A stretch of 64,000 nucleotides of DNA. Origin: Candidatus Woesearchaeota archaeon. GTDB taxonomy: Archaea; Nanobdellota; Nanobdellia; Woesearchaeales; UBA10216. The stretch spans positions 1-64,000 of the forward strand of contig JACPMZ010000007.1 of the NCBI GenBank assembly GCA_016185705.1, written 5' to 3'. Shown here in pieces: positions 29,801-37,452 of the stretch. Numbering within the stretch: position 1 is the first letter of the stretch; each line of letters starts with the position of its first letter. A program made the translations under genes and the position numbers. A model generated the notes under the pieces. The model did not search any database, was not told the origin of the DNA, and saw only the letters and a list, made by a program, of their open reading frames with translations.

Positions 29801-32272
29801 AGCTTTGCAACAGCCGTGAGCGTGGCAGGAGACGGGCTGTCATTAATCGCAACTACGCCAGCAGGAACAAAAGGAGCGGAAGACGTGACAGTAACAAACG
29901 CTGATACAGGCAGCGCAACGCTCACAGACGGCTACACTTACACCGCAGCAAGGGTGTTTGCAACCTCAGCGTTTTACAACTCAGATTTAATAAGGTTAGT
30001 GCAGGAAATTGACCCAAGCTTTAACAGCAACGGGCCTGCAGCAGGAGATTTCATCTGCCAGAACGCAGCAGACATAGCAGCGCTGGGAGGAAGATGGGCA
30101 GCGTGGCTCTCAGACAGCACCGTGAATGCAAAGGAAAGAGTGCAGGACACCCCTTACCAGCTGATGGGAGGCAAACTCATAGTTGCAAACAGCCTTGCAG
30201 ACCTGACAGACGGCAGCATAAACTACGACATTTCTGTTGACGAAAACATAAATTATGCATTCGGAAACACCTGGACAGGAACGCTTGCTTCAGGGCTGAA
30301 ATCAGCAAACCACTGCGCCGGCTGGACATCAACAGCTGCAAACGGACTGATTGGAACTACAACAACCTCATTCAGCGGCTGGACAGAAACATCAAATGAC
30401 GCATGCACAGCCATCCACAGGATTTACTGCTTTGAGCGCGGCAGCACAATAAGCAGGCCAACAATAACAAGCATAAATCCAAACACAGGCAATGTAAACG
30501 GCGGAACCGCAGTTGCCATTACAGGAACAAACTTTAAGCCGGGAGTAACTGTAAAAATAGGCGGAGTAAGCGCTTACGTTGACCCAACATCAATAACAGC
30601 CACATCACTAATTGCTGTAATGCCGGCAGGCACCGGAACAAAAGACATCTTCATGCAAAACGCGGACAGCGGCTACGCAACATTGGCAGCAGCGTACACA
30701 TACGCAGCAGCGCCTGCTGTTACAGCCATCAGCCCAAAAAGCGGGGAGAGCGGGACATCTGTAACGATAACAGGCAGCGGCTTCGTGGACAAGCCATCTG
30801 TAAAGTTCGGAACGCTGATAGTTGATCCGGCTGACGTAACCTTTGTCAGCAGCACGCAGCTGACAGTAACTGCGCCGCTATACCTGAACAACGGCAAGCT
30901 CGCTGTAGAAATAATAAACCCCAACGGAGTAAGCAACAAAGCAAGCCAGAGAAAAGTATTCCTGACATCGCTGGAGTACAGCGGGGACTTGGCAGCTGAA
31001 GCGCAGCTCCTGGACCCTGCCTTTACCGGCAGCGGAGCTGCAGCAGGAGACTTAATATGTCAGCAGCACGCAGACGCAGCGCTTCCGCAACTCAAAGGCG
31101 AATGGAAAGCATGGCTCTCAGACAGCACGCTTGCAGCCAAAAACCGCGTTAAAGACGCTGTTTATTACCTGCACGGAACGCAGCAGCCGATAGCAGCAGG
31201 CACAAATGACTTAACTGACAGCACGCTGCAAACAGCAATCAATTACAACGAAAACGGCCAGCAGCAGACCGACGCAACCCCATTCGCCTGGACAAGCACC
31301 AATTCAGACGGAACCGCTGACTTAACCAACAAGTGCAATGAGTGGACAGACAGCAGCGCTGCAATCCCTCCGCTAATAGGAGACTTCAGCAAGACTGACC
31401 TGAAATGGACGCAGTACGGATTCGGCTCGTGCGAGCAAACACACCGCTTATACTGCTTTGAACAGCTGCTCACATTTGAGTTCATCCTGCCGCCGCCGAG
31501 CATCACCAGCATAACTCCGTCAAGCATACCGGACAGCGGAGGAGTTACAGTAACAATCAGCGGCACGGACTTTATAGACAAGCCAGCTGTAAAATTCGGC
31601 AGCACCGCTGCAAATCCAGACGATGTAACATTTGTCAGCAGCAGCCAGCTAAATGTGATTGCTCCGGCAGGCACAGGACCAGTGAACGTTGAAGTCATAA
31701 ATCCGGACGGCAAGTCAGATTTAAGCAGCTTTAACTACCATGCTTACGGCAGAATATTTGCAACTGCCGACACGTTTAACGGAAATTTAGTGGCTGCAGC
31801 AGCAAGCCTCGGATACGGAGGCAGCAACGGCCTGGAAGCAGGCGACTACATCTGCCTGAACAAGGCAAATGCCGCAGGGCTTGGCAGCAGCGCATGGACA
31901 GCGTGGCTTTCAGCCAGCACAGCAAATGCAATTGACAGGATTTACGACCAGGAATACAGGAGAATGGACAGCAGCACTGTCATAGCAAACAGCCGCAGCG
32001 ACATAACAGCCCAGGACCCGGACTACCTTGATAATTCTGTCATGTACGATGAAAACATCCAGAGCGTGGGAAGCGGCACATCCTGGACAGGCACAACAGC
32101 AGCAGGCACAGTTGCTTTTGCAACCTGCAGCTCGTGGAGCACAGGAGCATGGGACGGAACAGATGCCACGAGGGGCAGATACGGCGCAGCAGACAAAACC
32201 ACATCTGAATGGACAGCATTCGGGGCGCCGCCGTGCAACTTCCCCAGCAGAATCTACTGCTTTGAGCAGTGA
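23894..32272 (+). CDS. Giant (2792 aa) class III signal-peptide adhesin: about 13 IPT/TIG domains, 7 DUF1554-like domains, one nested kelch propeller
   Basis: 'MPKRGQAAMEYFIITAVLTAIIIPTTVLFY' leader; seven modules ending in [RSH](L/I)YCF(E/Q), the last being the C-terminus; kelch repeats 'KLWILGG...SDVWSSTDG.TW..E' x6. Confidence 0.88.
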   Translation: MPKRGQAAMEYFIITAVLTAIIIPTTVLFYNYASEISEGIDKSKIEKFGNDIINAAETVYYLGPPSRIVLQLELPDRVQSITVEEDSGVHILKISAAGSSGISDFTFPTDVTIQGNFEGYLSKGTKRARVEAVSLAGGRKLVTVNMASSQQCIDDTPHDSCSTAPNYCFNGILIEHCIQCGCPGGLTCKPDSTCLIPEIDTITPAIGTRLGGTEVSITGEDFLAGIAVKFGTQEAAASLSGNTITATAPPSVGGALGAVDITVTNTDGGSGTAAGGYTYVTAPRIDDVEITGDPAAPVEGTSAGGTSITITGEDFMAGAQVKVGGNPAAGVTVSGNTITATTPQGPAGLQDIEVINPDGGSSMEAAAAVFITSQQYSGDLVTAAKAIDPQFAGNGLAAGSLICQNEAGAENIGGRWAAWLSDSFVSAKDRISSRPYHKMDAATTKVADNLNDLTDGAISSEIDYHANGEIALGTINAFTATEGSGTANSNNCNDWIDSTASYSGVYGILSTTESWTNSAAGTCDTARRLYCFQNSRAAFRYIGTTPTVTGINPNIGPSNGGTSVTITGTEFLASPAPQVMIGTGQATNVVVQDANTLQAVTGAATPGLVDVAVTNGDGGSATLIDGFTYTYPPSVTTVIPDNGQASGGTDISITGDNFVTGATVKIGQLGESWSESVTIPELAKRSFPGIAVYNAKLWILGGHIGYFASDVWSSTDGKTWQKETAAAQWQGRDFPAAVVHNNKIWVMGGRTNNLLLNDVWSSADGITWQQETATAQWKKRYGHAAVTFGGKMWVMGGIDQNSQRLNDVWSSADGITWKQETAAAQWKGRHAPAAAFAGKMWILGGQDNNGNSLKDVYSSSDGIAWTKEKDAAWAARFAHTAAVFDSKLWVTAGFSTDGWESDVWYSEDGTNWAEAANTAAWPKRIGHASAAFDNKLWVINGFAFPKLRDVWYTTYGVAATDAAVTSPNAIGATTAAGHQGSMPVLVTNPDGQTGKLSNGFTYNPGPTIVKISPSSGFETVATPVTITGRNFADPVTIKFGGINAADIVFQDSTTVYATAPPGTGTVAVEATNPDGQKGVSSFTYYTPRVFVTSDTFTGDLISEVLAEYQLFQGDGLGAGDYMCRKAAINAGLGGTGIWAAWLSNDIVDAKNRVVDIKYNRVDGAPVAASKAALLNTESVPLQNPILLTEDSAGAGTPVWTGTDPKGIAKPALCSSWSTTSATGAYGLSWVETMEWTDIGTEPCNSQLSIYCFERNTHISTPRITSITLPEGIKEGGVEVTISGSGFSTAPAVHFGTAEATNVAAVDSSTITAVTPASPIGAGTLDVKVTNPDGGVNVLPNGYTYYTARAFITQTQLSADMVAAAGLLPNPYTGNNGLAAADAVCQNLADIAGLGGRWAAWLSDSNVDAKERVEDLEYAKINGVIVANSKNDLLTADPQNLDSPIDFTESGATQANSWVWTATKQDGLKSGNYCGDWTDGASANPVVFGSSFTDYRWTEHTSGPPHCTSVLHLYCFERRKSIGTPEITDISPPSGAEAGGTAITITGTGFDSAAQVIIGGAPASNVAVADSTTITAATPAGTGTASAVVKNPDSGYAAFPFTFNPLPVITAITPNEGYSVGGMDITITGSKFVATPRVLIGNSDATNIVLVDSSTITANAPAGEGIADVAVINPDGGTGVLPAGYGYYATVGRAFAHSKTGTGALNGLYGADQKCKAAAASAGLGGDWAAWLSDINQDAKDRVHDRVYVKTDFNLLANNKDGLTSPSGLIWTSFNVDEMVSYTVPPYVWTGTSWSGTALPDTCNSWTSSSGLGRSGSTRDSSAQWTDDHTADCSNAYSLYCFERDIQIKYKPTVTAISPNQGYVGGGGSITIKGANFVGTPAVTFGGSPAAVTQYSTASITVTVPAGTGTVDLAVTNGDGNTHTIAGGYTYIEGPAITQVIPSSGPQSGGTLITINGNNFAEGATVKIGSSFATAVSVAGDGLSLIATTPAGTKGAEDVTVTNADTGSATLTDGYTYTAARVFATSAFYNSDLIRLVQEIDPSFNSNGPAAGDFICQNAADIAALGGRWAAWLSDSTVNAKERVQDTPYQLMGGKLIVANSLADLTDGSINYDISVDENINYAFGNTWTGTLASGLKSANHCAGWTSTAANGLIGTTTTSFSGWTETSNDACTAIHRIYCFERGSTISRPTITSINPNTGNVNGGTAVAITGTNFKPGVTVKIGGVSAYVDPTSITATSLIAVMPAGTGTKDIFMQNADSGYATLAAAYTYAAAPAVTAISPKSGESGTSVTITGSGFVDKPSVKFGTLIVDPADVTFVSSTQLTVTAPLYLNNGKLAVEIINPNGVSNKASQRKVFLTSLEYSGDLAAEAQLLDPAFTGSGAAAGDLICQQHADAALPQLKGEWKAWLSDSTLAAKNRVKDAVYYLHGTQQPIAAGTNDLTDSTLQTAINYNENGQQQTDATPFAWTSTNSDGTADLTNKCNEWTDSSAAIPPLIGDFSKTDLKWTQYGFGSCEQTHRLYCFEQLLTFEFILPPPSITSITPSSIPDSGGVTVTISGTDFIDKPAVKFGSTAANPDDVTFVSSSQLNVIAPAGTGPVNVEVINPDGKSDLSSFNYHAYGRIFATADTFNGNLVAAAASLGYGGSNGLEAGDYICLNKANAAGLGSSAWTAWLSASTANAIDRIYDQEYRRMDSSTVIANSRSDITAQDPDYLDNSVMYDENIQSVGSGTSWTGTTAAGTVAFATCSSWSTGAWDGTDATRGRYGAADKTTSEWTAFGAPPCNFPSRIYCFEQ
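25897..26773 (+). other. Kelch-type six-repeat domain encoded within the giant adhesin, nested in an IPT/TIG domain
   Basis: 'KIWVMGGRTNNLLLNDVWSSADGITWQQETATAQWKKRYGHAAVTFG' and siblings; IPT 'ATVKIG' precedes and 'GVAATDAAVTSPNAIGATTAAG..' follows. Confidence 0.75.
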
Positions 32273-32453
32273 TGAGGTTTGAGCTGTAAGGTCTGCAGGA
32301 TATGGAATCGAGGTAGCGGTATCTCTGAAATTTCAATAAAAACCCTTTCAGAAGGTTGACAAACGAGGGGCGTCACTTCTTGAAAAGTGAATCTATTAAA
32401 AAACGGAAAGAATTAAATAGGTTTGAAATGAATATATTGGAGAGGCGTTAAAA

Positions 32454-32657
32454 ATGAAAATAATAGAAGTTAACGAAAATGATGTGGAAAATGTTTTTGA
32501 AATATTAGTGAATAACGGCAGTTTTACACAATTATCTCAAACACGTTTTAGAATAGACGAAAATGTTGAAAAAACTATAAAGAAAATCAGGAATTCTGGG
32601 ATAGAAATAAGAGTAATTGATGGTGTTGATGACCGGACAGTACAGAATGAAACATGA
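32454..32657 (+). CDS. Small hypothetical protein (67 aa)
   Basis: 'MKIIEVNENDVENVFEILVNNGSFTQLSQTRFRIDENVEKTIKKIRNSGIEIRVIDG'; ATGA overlap with next ORF; 'gaggcg' upstream. Confidence 0.65.
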   Translation: MKIIEVNENDVENVFEILVNNGSFTQLSQTRFRIDENVEKTIKKIRNSGIEIRVIDGVDDRTVQNET

Positions 32658-32980
32658 AAATCTACAAAATATTTTTACCAAAAAATGACAACAGCGGTAA
32701 ACCTATCCCGATACAAAAAATCCATTCTATAACAGAAAGAATACGTGAAAAATTTGGTGCTTATTCCTTTAATCCCTTTGCAAAACTACCTGTTATCTCA
32801 GGAGTCTGGACTGATAGCAAAAGCAGAAATTACAGCGAACCTATGCAGGTGATAGAACTGTTTGTTGAGGACACTTTTAATAATAAAAAGTGGATAACTG
32901 CATTTAAAGAGATGGTAAGGCAAGAACTTCAACAAGACGAATTATTTATAATGATGCAGGATGCCGAAATATTGCTTTAG
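32654..32980 (+). CDS. Hypothetical protein (108 aa) coupled to the preceding ORF
   Basis: ATGA overlap with 32454-32657; AT-rich local composition. Confidence 0.65.
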   Translation: MKIYKIFLPKNDNSGKPIPIQKIHSITERIREKFGAYSFNPFAKLPVISGVWTDSKSRNYSEPMQVIELFVEDTFNNKKWITAFKEMVRQELQQDELFIMMQDAEILL

Positions 32981-33008
32981 TTTTTTTATATCCGAAAGAC
33001 TTAACAGC

Positions 33009-34136
33009 TCAATTTTTTAAAAGCCTTAAAAGTCCAATCATTTCGGCAGCTTTCGCATCTGTCCTTATGCCGCTCCCGCTGAAATGGGTTCTTGACGCTT
33101 TATGCTTTTTCCGCAATTCTGCGATAATCGTTTCCAGCTTAGGCGGATGCATTTTCAGCTTTTTGCTGATGACATGGGTGTCGTAGAAGCCGATGCAATC
33201 AATTTTGGATTCTGCGGCAACTGTTTTAAGGAAACTGCTGTTTTTATCATCGCTGTTATTCTTATAAACGGCAGCAGCGATTTTGGGATCAAACAATCTG
33301 CCAGTCCACACAGGGCCGGCAACTGACACTTTATCATTTTTGCAGGCGCTGCAAACATTTTTTTTGCTGATATCAGCGACAACATCTGCAGAGAAACAAT
33401 TGCTGCAGAAGGAAACGCAGCTGTGCTGCTTCAGAACTTTACTGATGTCCCTCTTTTTGCCGCTTACCCTAAGAAACACCCTCATGTAATGAAGCAGTGA
33501 ATAGCTGTAAACAGGCGTCAGCGCCCTTTCACTGGCAGTAGCAGCCAGCTGAATCCGCCTTATCAGTATCCGCAGCCCGAATTCGTGCATTAAATAATTC
33601 CTGAGCGGAAAAGCCCAGTACTTTCTTAAGCACGCTTCCGGAGCGCTTCCAGCCAAAGCAGCGGTGTCAGTGGCAGTAACCGCAAGAATTCCGCCATTGC
33701 GCAGACTCTTGATTGCAGCATCCAGAAAGCTGACGGGGGTGCCGAAAGGGTCAATGTCAACGTAGTCAAACGGCCTGTTCTTCAGCAAAAAGACGCTGGC
33801 ATCCTCATTCGCCACTTTTATTTTTTTATTTTTACTTAATTTATTAAGCTGCAAATTTTTTTTGATATTATCGGCGGCAGCGGCTGAAGCGTCGTTAATG
33901 AAAACTTTCCTAATTTTTGACTTATTCATTTCCAGCAGCATCCTTATGCCCCTGATGCCGGAAGCAGCCAATGGATCAGCGATTCTCATGCCAGTATTTT
34001 TGACTGACTTAAGCAGCAAAACACTGATGTCGCGGTTAAGCTTCATGCCAGGGTTGTAAAAAACAGGAAGCTTCCTGCTGATTTTGCCTTCGCTAATCTT
34101 AATGCGGGCTTTGCCTTCTGTAATAGTTTTTTGCAT
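33009..34136 (-). CDS. trm1: tRNA (guanine(26)-N(2))-dimethyltransferase
   Basis: 'EGKARIKISEGKISRKLPVFYNPGMKLNRDISVLLL', 'DPLAASGIRGIRMLLE', 'FDYVDIDPFGTPVSFLDAAIKSLRNGGILAVTATDTAALAGS'. Confidence 0.95.
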   Translation of the reverse strand: MQKTITEGKARIKISEGKISRKLPVFYNPGMKLNRDISVLLLKSVKNTGMRIADPLAASGIRGIRMLLEMNKSKIRKVFINDASAAAADNIKKNLQLNKLSKNKKIKVANEDASVFLLKNRPFDYVDIDPFGTPVSFLDAAIKSLRNGGILAVTATDTAALAGSAPEACLRKYWAFPLRNYLMHEFGLRILIRRIQLAATASERALTPVYSYSLLHYMRVFLRVSGKKRDISKVLKQHSCVSFCSNCFSADVVADISKKNVCSACKNDKVSVAGPVWTGRLFDPKIAAAVYKNNSDDKNSSFLKTVAAESKIDCIGFYDTHVISKKLKMHPPKLETIIAELRKKHKASRTHFSGSGIRTDAKAAEMIGLLRLLKN

Positions 34137-34204
34137 TGCAGGAAAACAGCAGGGTGAGGTTTAAATAGTTTTGGACGCTAATAACCGCTTTTGACAATGC
34201 CGCG

Positions 34205-34274
34205 TACGCTGCGCTTCCTCTTTTTCCATCCCCCTGAAATTTACAGGGAGCGAAAAAGAGGAAAGTGGCAGCGT
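34205..34274. repeat. Intergenic hairpin of the CTCCC/GGGAG family
   Basis: tacgctgcgcttcctctttttccatccccct..agggagcgaaaaagaggaaagtggcagcgta imperfect palindrome. Confidence 0.7.
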
Positions 34275-34342
34275 ATCGGCGCGAACTGAGATTCCCGCAC
34301 CAATCAGAAAACTTCTTAAACACCCGAATTAGCAGCTAATGC

Positions 34343-34741
34343 ATGAAGCGAATAATGAAGCACGCTTTGCTCGTCATAAAAAACAACAAAATACTTCTTA
34401 ATGTGGAGAAAAAGCAAAAACTCCTGCTGCTTCCGGGCGGTAAGCCAATTAAGGGCGAGAATTACCTGCAATGCCTGAAGCGGGAAATCAAAGAGGAGCT
34501 GAATGCAGAAATAAGCACTGCGACGCTTAAACCGCTCGGCAGGTTTGAGGACATAGCAGCAGACAACGAGAGCATAATCACTGTTTACCTTTATCTTGGC
34601 GAGCTGAAAACAAAGCCGAAGCCCTGCAACGAAGTCAAAAGGATTGTATGGTTTGGAGCAAAGAACGACCCTTACCGGCTCAGTCCGGTCATAAGGAACA
34701 AGATAATGCCTTACCTGAAGGCAGTCAGGCTGATTAAGTGA
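34343..34741 (+). CDS. NUDIX hydrolase
   Basis: Nudix box 'GGKPIKGENYLQCLKREIKEELNAEI'. Confidence 0.9.
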   Translation: MKRIMKHALLVIKNNKILLNVEKKQKLLLLPGGKPIKGENYLQCLKREIKEELNAEISTATLKPLGRFEDIAADNESIITVYLYLGELKTKPKPCNEVKRIVWFGAKNDPYRLSPVIRNKIMPYLKAVRLIK

Positions 34742-34789
34742 ATAACATGCCCTGTTGGCCCTGCGTAATTCCCCTTAAGCGCTGCTGCC

Positions 34790-34824
34790 TTTAATCTCCC
34801 CCGAAAATTAAGGGGGGATGAAAA
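34790..34824. repeat. Intergenic hairpin of the CTCCC/GGGAG family, abutting the hicA remnant
   Basis: tttaatctcccccgaaaattaaggggggatgaaa. Confidence 0.65.
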
Positions 34825-34940
34825 ATCCGCCACACAGAAGACTTACAGTCCCTAATCACAAAGAAATAGCAAAAGGCACATTACTGGCAATTATCCGGCA
34901 AGCTGGCTATACGAAAGAAGAATTTCCGGAACAGCTTTAG
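34818..34940 (+). pseudogene. Truncated HicA-family toxin (C-terminal fragment)
   Basis: Reading frame MKNPPHRRLTVPNHKEIAKGTLLAIIRQAGYTKEEFPEQL* matches the HicA C-terminal pattern (..RRxTVPxHxxkEIxkGTLxxIIrqAGxtxEEF); the N-terminal half is missing and the break is at the hairpin. Confidence 0.75.
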
Positions 34941-35101
34941 GAGCAGGAGGGTAATTTCAAGTTAAGTGGCAAAACCGTCGCATCCTTCCCTGATTTTTTT
35001 CTCCCCCCCTTAAACAATAAGGGGGGAGAAAAAAATCAGCCAAGCAGGCATCGGCAAGCTCAGGATTGCAGGACACACAACTTGACATTACCGAGCAGGA
35101 G
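34941..35101. mobile_element. Family-2 MITE-like element with perfect 9-bp target-site duplication
   Basis: Flanks gagcaggag (34941-34949) and gagcaggag (35093-35101); TIR ggtaatttcaagtt / aacttgacattacc; central palindrome ctgatttttttctcccccc..ggggggagaaaaaaatcag. Confidence 0.85.
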
Positions 35102-35136
35102 CAAAGTTTAAAAGCCCCTATCGGCTTCTTTTTGTC

Positions 35137-36870
35137 ATGATAAGAACTCCAATCATTGCCTTTCTGGGGCATGTGGATTCGGGAAAGACTACGCTGCAGG
35201 ACTTTATCAGAAAAACTGCCGTCGTGAAGTCAGAGCCGGGGCAGATAACGCAGTCAATCGGCGCTTCACTGGTGCCTGCCGCGACCATTCACGAATTGTG
35301 CAGCGAGCTGCTGCAGCAGCTTAAGATAGAGCTGAAGATTCCAGGGCTGCTTATGATAGACACGCCCGGGCATGCAGCGTTTGTCAGCTTAAGAAAAAGG
35401 GGAGGCACGCTTGCAGATTTGGCAATACTCGTAGTTGACGTCAATGCAGGGCTTCAGGCGCAGACGCTGGAAGCCATTGAGATTCTGAAGAAATTCAAAA
35501 CCCCTTTTTTGGTTGCTGCAAACAAGATTGACAACATCAGCGGGTGGCGAAAGCTCAGCAATAACCTGCTTGAGAACATTTCCCAGCAGCGAAAGGAAGT
35601 GCAGGACAAGCTCGACACTTTGGTTTATGGCATTGTTACCAAGCTTTCTGAACGCGGATTGAACTCAGACAGGTATGACCGCGTAGACGATTACACAAAA
35701 TCAATAGCAGTCATTCCGTGCTCAGCAAAGACAGGCGAAGGAGTGCCTGAGCTGCTTGTGATGACCGCCGGATTATCACAAAAATTTTTGGGCAGGCGCC
35801 TGGAGTACAGCGAGGACGCAGCTGCCAGAGGGACTATACTTGAAGTCAAGCAGGAAAAAGGGCTGGGCATAACGCTGGACGTAATAATCTATGACGGCAT
35901 CCTGAAAAAAGGAGACCTGATAGTCATAGCCGGGCTGCATTCGCCAATTGCAACAAAAGTGAAAGCGCTGCTTGAGCCGAAGCCGCTGTCAGAGCTCAAG
36001 AGCGGCAAGTTCAGGCAGGTCAGCAGAGCAGTCGCTGCCACCGGCGTTAAAATTTCTGCCCTGGGCATAGATGAAGCAGCAGCAGGAATGCCTCTCCTTG
36101 GAGTGAAGGATAATCTGGAGGAAGCCAAAAAAACAGTGCAAAAAGAAATAGCAGACATCTCAATCAAGCTTGACGACACAGGCATAGTCGCGAAAGCAGA
36201 TACCTTAGGCAGCCTGGAAGCGCTGACAACGCTGCTGAAAGAAGGCGGCATAAAAGTAAAGAAAGCAACCATAGGCGGCATAACAAGCAAGGACGTAAGC
36301 GATGCAGCAGCGTCAGAAAAGCTGGATGCAGCAATCCTCGGCTTCAACGTAAGCATGCCGTCAATAACCACTGTGGGCGTGCAGATAATAACAGGCGACA
36401 TAATTTACACGCTGATCGAAAGACTGCAGGAATGGCAGGCAAAAGAGCGGAAGAAGCTTGAGAGCAGGGCAATAAAGAAAATAACGAAGCCGGCAAAAAT
36501 CATGCTGATGAAAGGATATGTTTTCAGGCAGAGCAACCCTGCAATTGTGGGAACAGAAGTGCTTGCAGGGACGCTGCAGGCAGGCGCTGAAATAATGAAA
36601 GACGGCAAAGCCATTACAGCTGTCAAGCAAATTCAGGAAGAAAAGGAGAGCATAACAGAAGCAAGAAAAGGCAAGCAGGTAGCAGTTGAATACGAACGCG
36701 TAACCATAGGAAGGCAGCTAAACGAAGGCGATATACTCTATACGGCTGTTTCTGATCAGGATTACCGGAAAATGAAGGAGCTAAAGCAATACCTGACAGA
36801 CGATGAAAAAGAAGCGCTGCGGGAAATCGGCGCGATAATGAGAAAACAGAATCCGCTGTGGGGCATATGA
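35137..36870 (+). CDS. infB: Translation initiation factor aIF5B (IF-2)
   Basis: 'MIRTPIIAFLGHVDSGKTTLQDFIRKTAV', 'IDTPGHAAFVSLRKRGGTLADLAILVVDVNAG', 'VAANKID'. Confidence 0.97.
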   Translation: MIRTPIIAFLGHVDSGKTTLQDFIRKTAVVKSEPGQITQSIGASLVPAATIHELCSELLQQLKIELKIPGLLMIDTPGHAAFVSLRKRGGTLADLAILVVDVNAGLQAQTLEAIEILKKFKTPFLVAANKIDNISGWRKLSNNLLENISQQRKEVQDKLDTLVYGIVTKLSERGLNSDRYDRVDDYTKSIAVIPCSAKTGEGVPELLVMTAGLSQKFLGRRLEYSEDAAARGTILEVKQEKGLGITLDVIIYDGILKKGDLIVIAGLHSPIATKVKALLEPKPLSELKSGKFRQVSRAVAATGVKISALGIDEAAAGMPLLGVKDNLEEAKKTVQKEIADISIKLDDTGIVAKADTLGSLEALTTLLKEGGIKVKKATIGGITSKDVSDAAASEKLDAAILGFNVSMPSITTVGVQIITGDIIYTLIERLQEWQAKERKKLESRAIKKITKPAKIMLMKGYVFRQSNPAIVGTEVLAGTLQAGAEIMKDGKAITAVKQIQEEKESITEARKGKQVAVEYERVTIGRQLNEGDILYTAVSDQDYRKMKELKQYLTDDEKEALREIGAIMRKQNPLWGI

Positions 36871-37442
36871 TAATAGCAAACGCGGAAGTTCTGAACAGCA
36901 AACGAATAAAGGAAATAGCCCGGATGCTTCAGGAGCAGTGGGGCTATACAGATGCAATAGAATCAGGATTCCTGCAAAAAGACAACGATGTTTTCCTGAT
37001 TACAAAAGACATCGGCGCAATTGATTTGCGGAAGCTGAACATCAACACTCTCGGCCTTTATTTTGCAGAGCTGCGGCACAATGCGCTGCGATTAAGCATA
37101 GAAGGCAGCCAAATTATCGGGCCAAAAGCAGCAAAAAACGTTGCTGAATTAAACGACGAACAAATAAAGCAGTGGCTGAAAGGAGAAGACATTGAGCTAA
37201 TCGCTGCTGCCGCTGCCGATAAGATTATTAATGCTGCCAAAAAAGAAAATAATGGAATAAAAGATGATGGAAAACTTAAAGACAGCAGCAGCGAAATAAA
37301 TAATGATGGCAGCAACAGCAGCCACGAAAACAAAAACTTCGCAATAATCAAGCACAACAACGATTTCTTCGGCTGCGGAAGAATAAAAGAAGGAAAACTG
37401 CTTAACTTTGTGCCGAAAGCGAGGAGGTTATCCAATGGCTGA
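36867..37442 (+). CDS. PUA-like domain protein (similar to C-terminal region of RNA m5C methyltransferases)
   Basis: ATGA overlap with infB; 'RKLNINTLGLYFAELRHNALRLSIEGSQIIGPKA' and terminal 'GCGRIKEGKLLNFVPKARRLSNG'. Confidence 0.6.
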   Translation: MIIANAEVLNSKRIKEIARMLQEQWGYTDAIESGFLQKDNDVFLITKDIGAIDLRKLNINTLGLYFAELRHNALRLSIEGSQIIGPKAAKNVAELNDEQIKQWLKGEDIELIAAAAADKIINAAKKENNGIKDDGKLKDSSSEINNDGSNSSHENKNFAIIKHNNDFFGCGRIKEGKLLNFVPKARRLSNG

Positions 37443-37452
37443 GTTACAGGCT

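Noticed and set aside
20789-32300. Many antisense ORFs (100-320 aa, Pro/Ser/Val-rich) across the adhesin genes
   Set aside because: They mirror the repeated IPT/DUF1554 codons of the sense gene and show no independent domain signature
32270-32330. Possible C/D-box sRNA (gtgatga ... ctga) after the giant adhesin
   Set aside because: C and D boxes are present but no clear C'/D' boxes or closing stem; chance occurrence likely
35137-36870. Intein in aIF5B
   Set aside because: Protein is of normal length (577 aa) with uninterrupted G motifs
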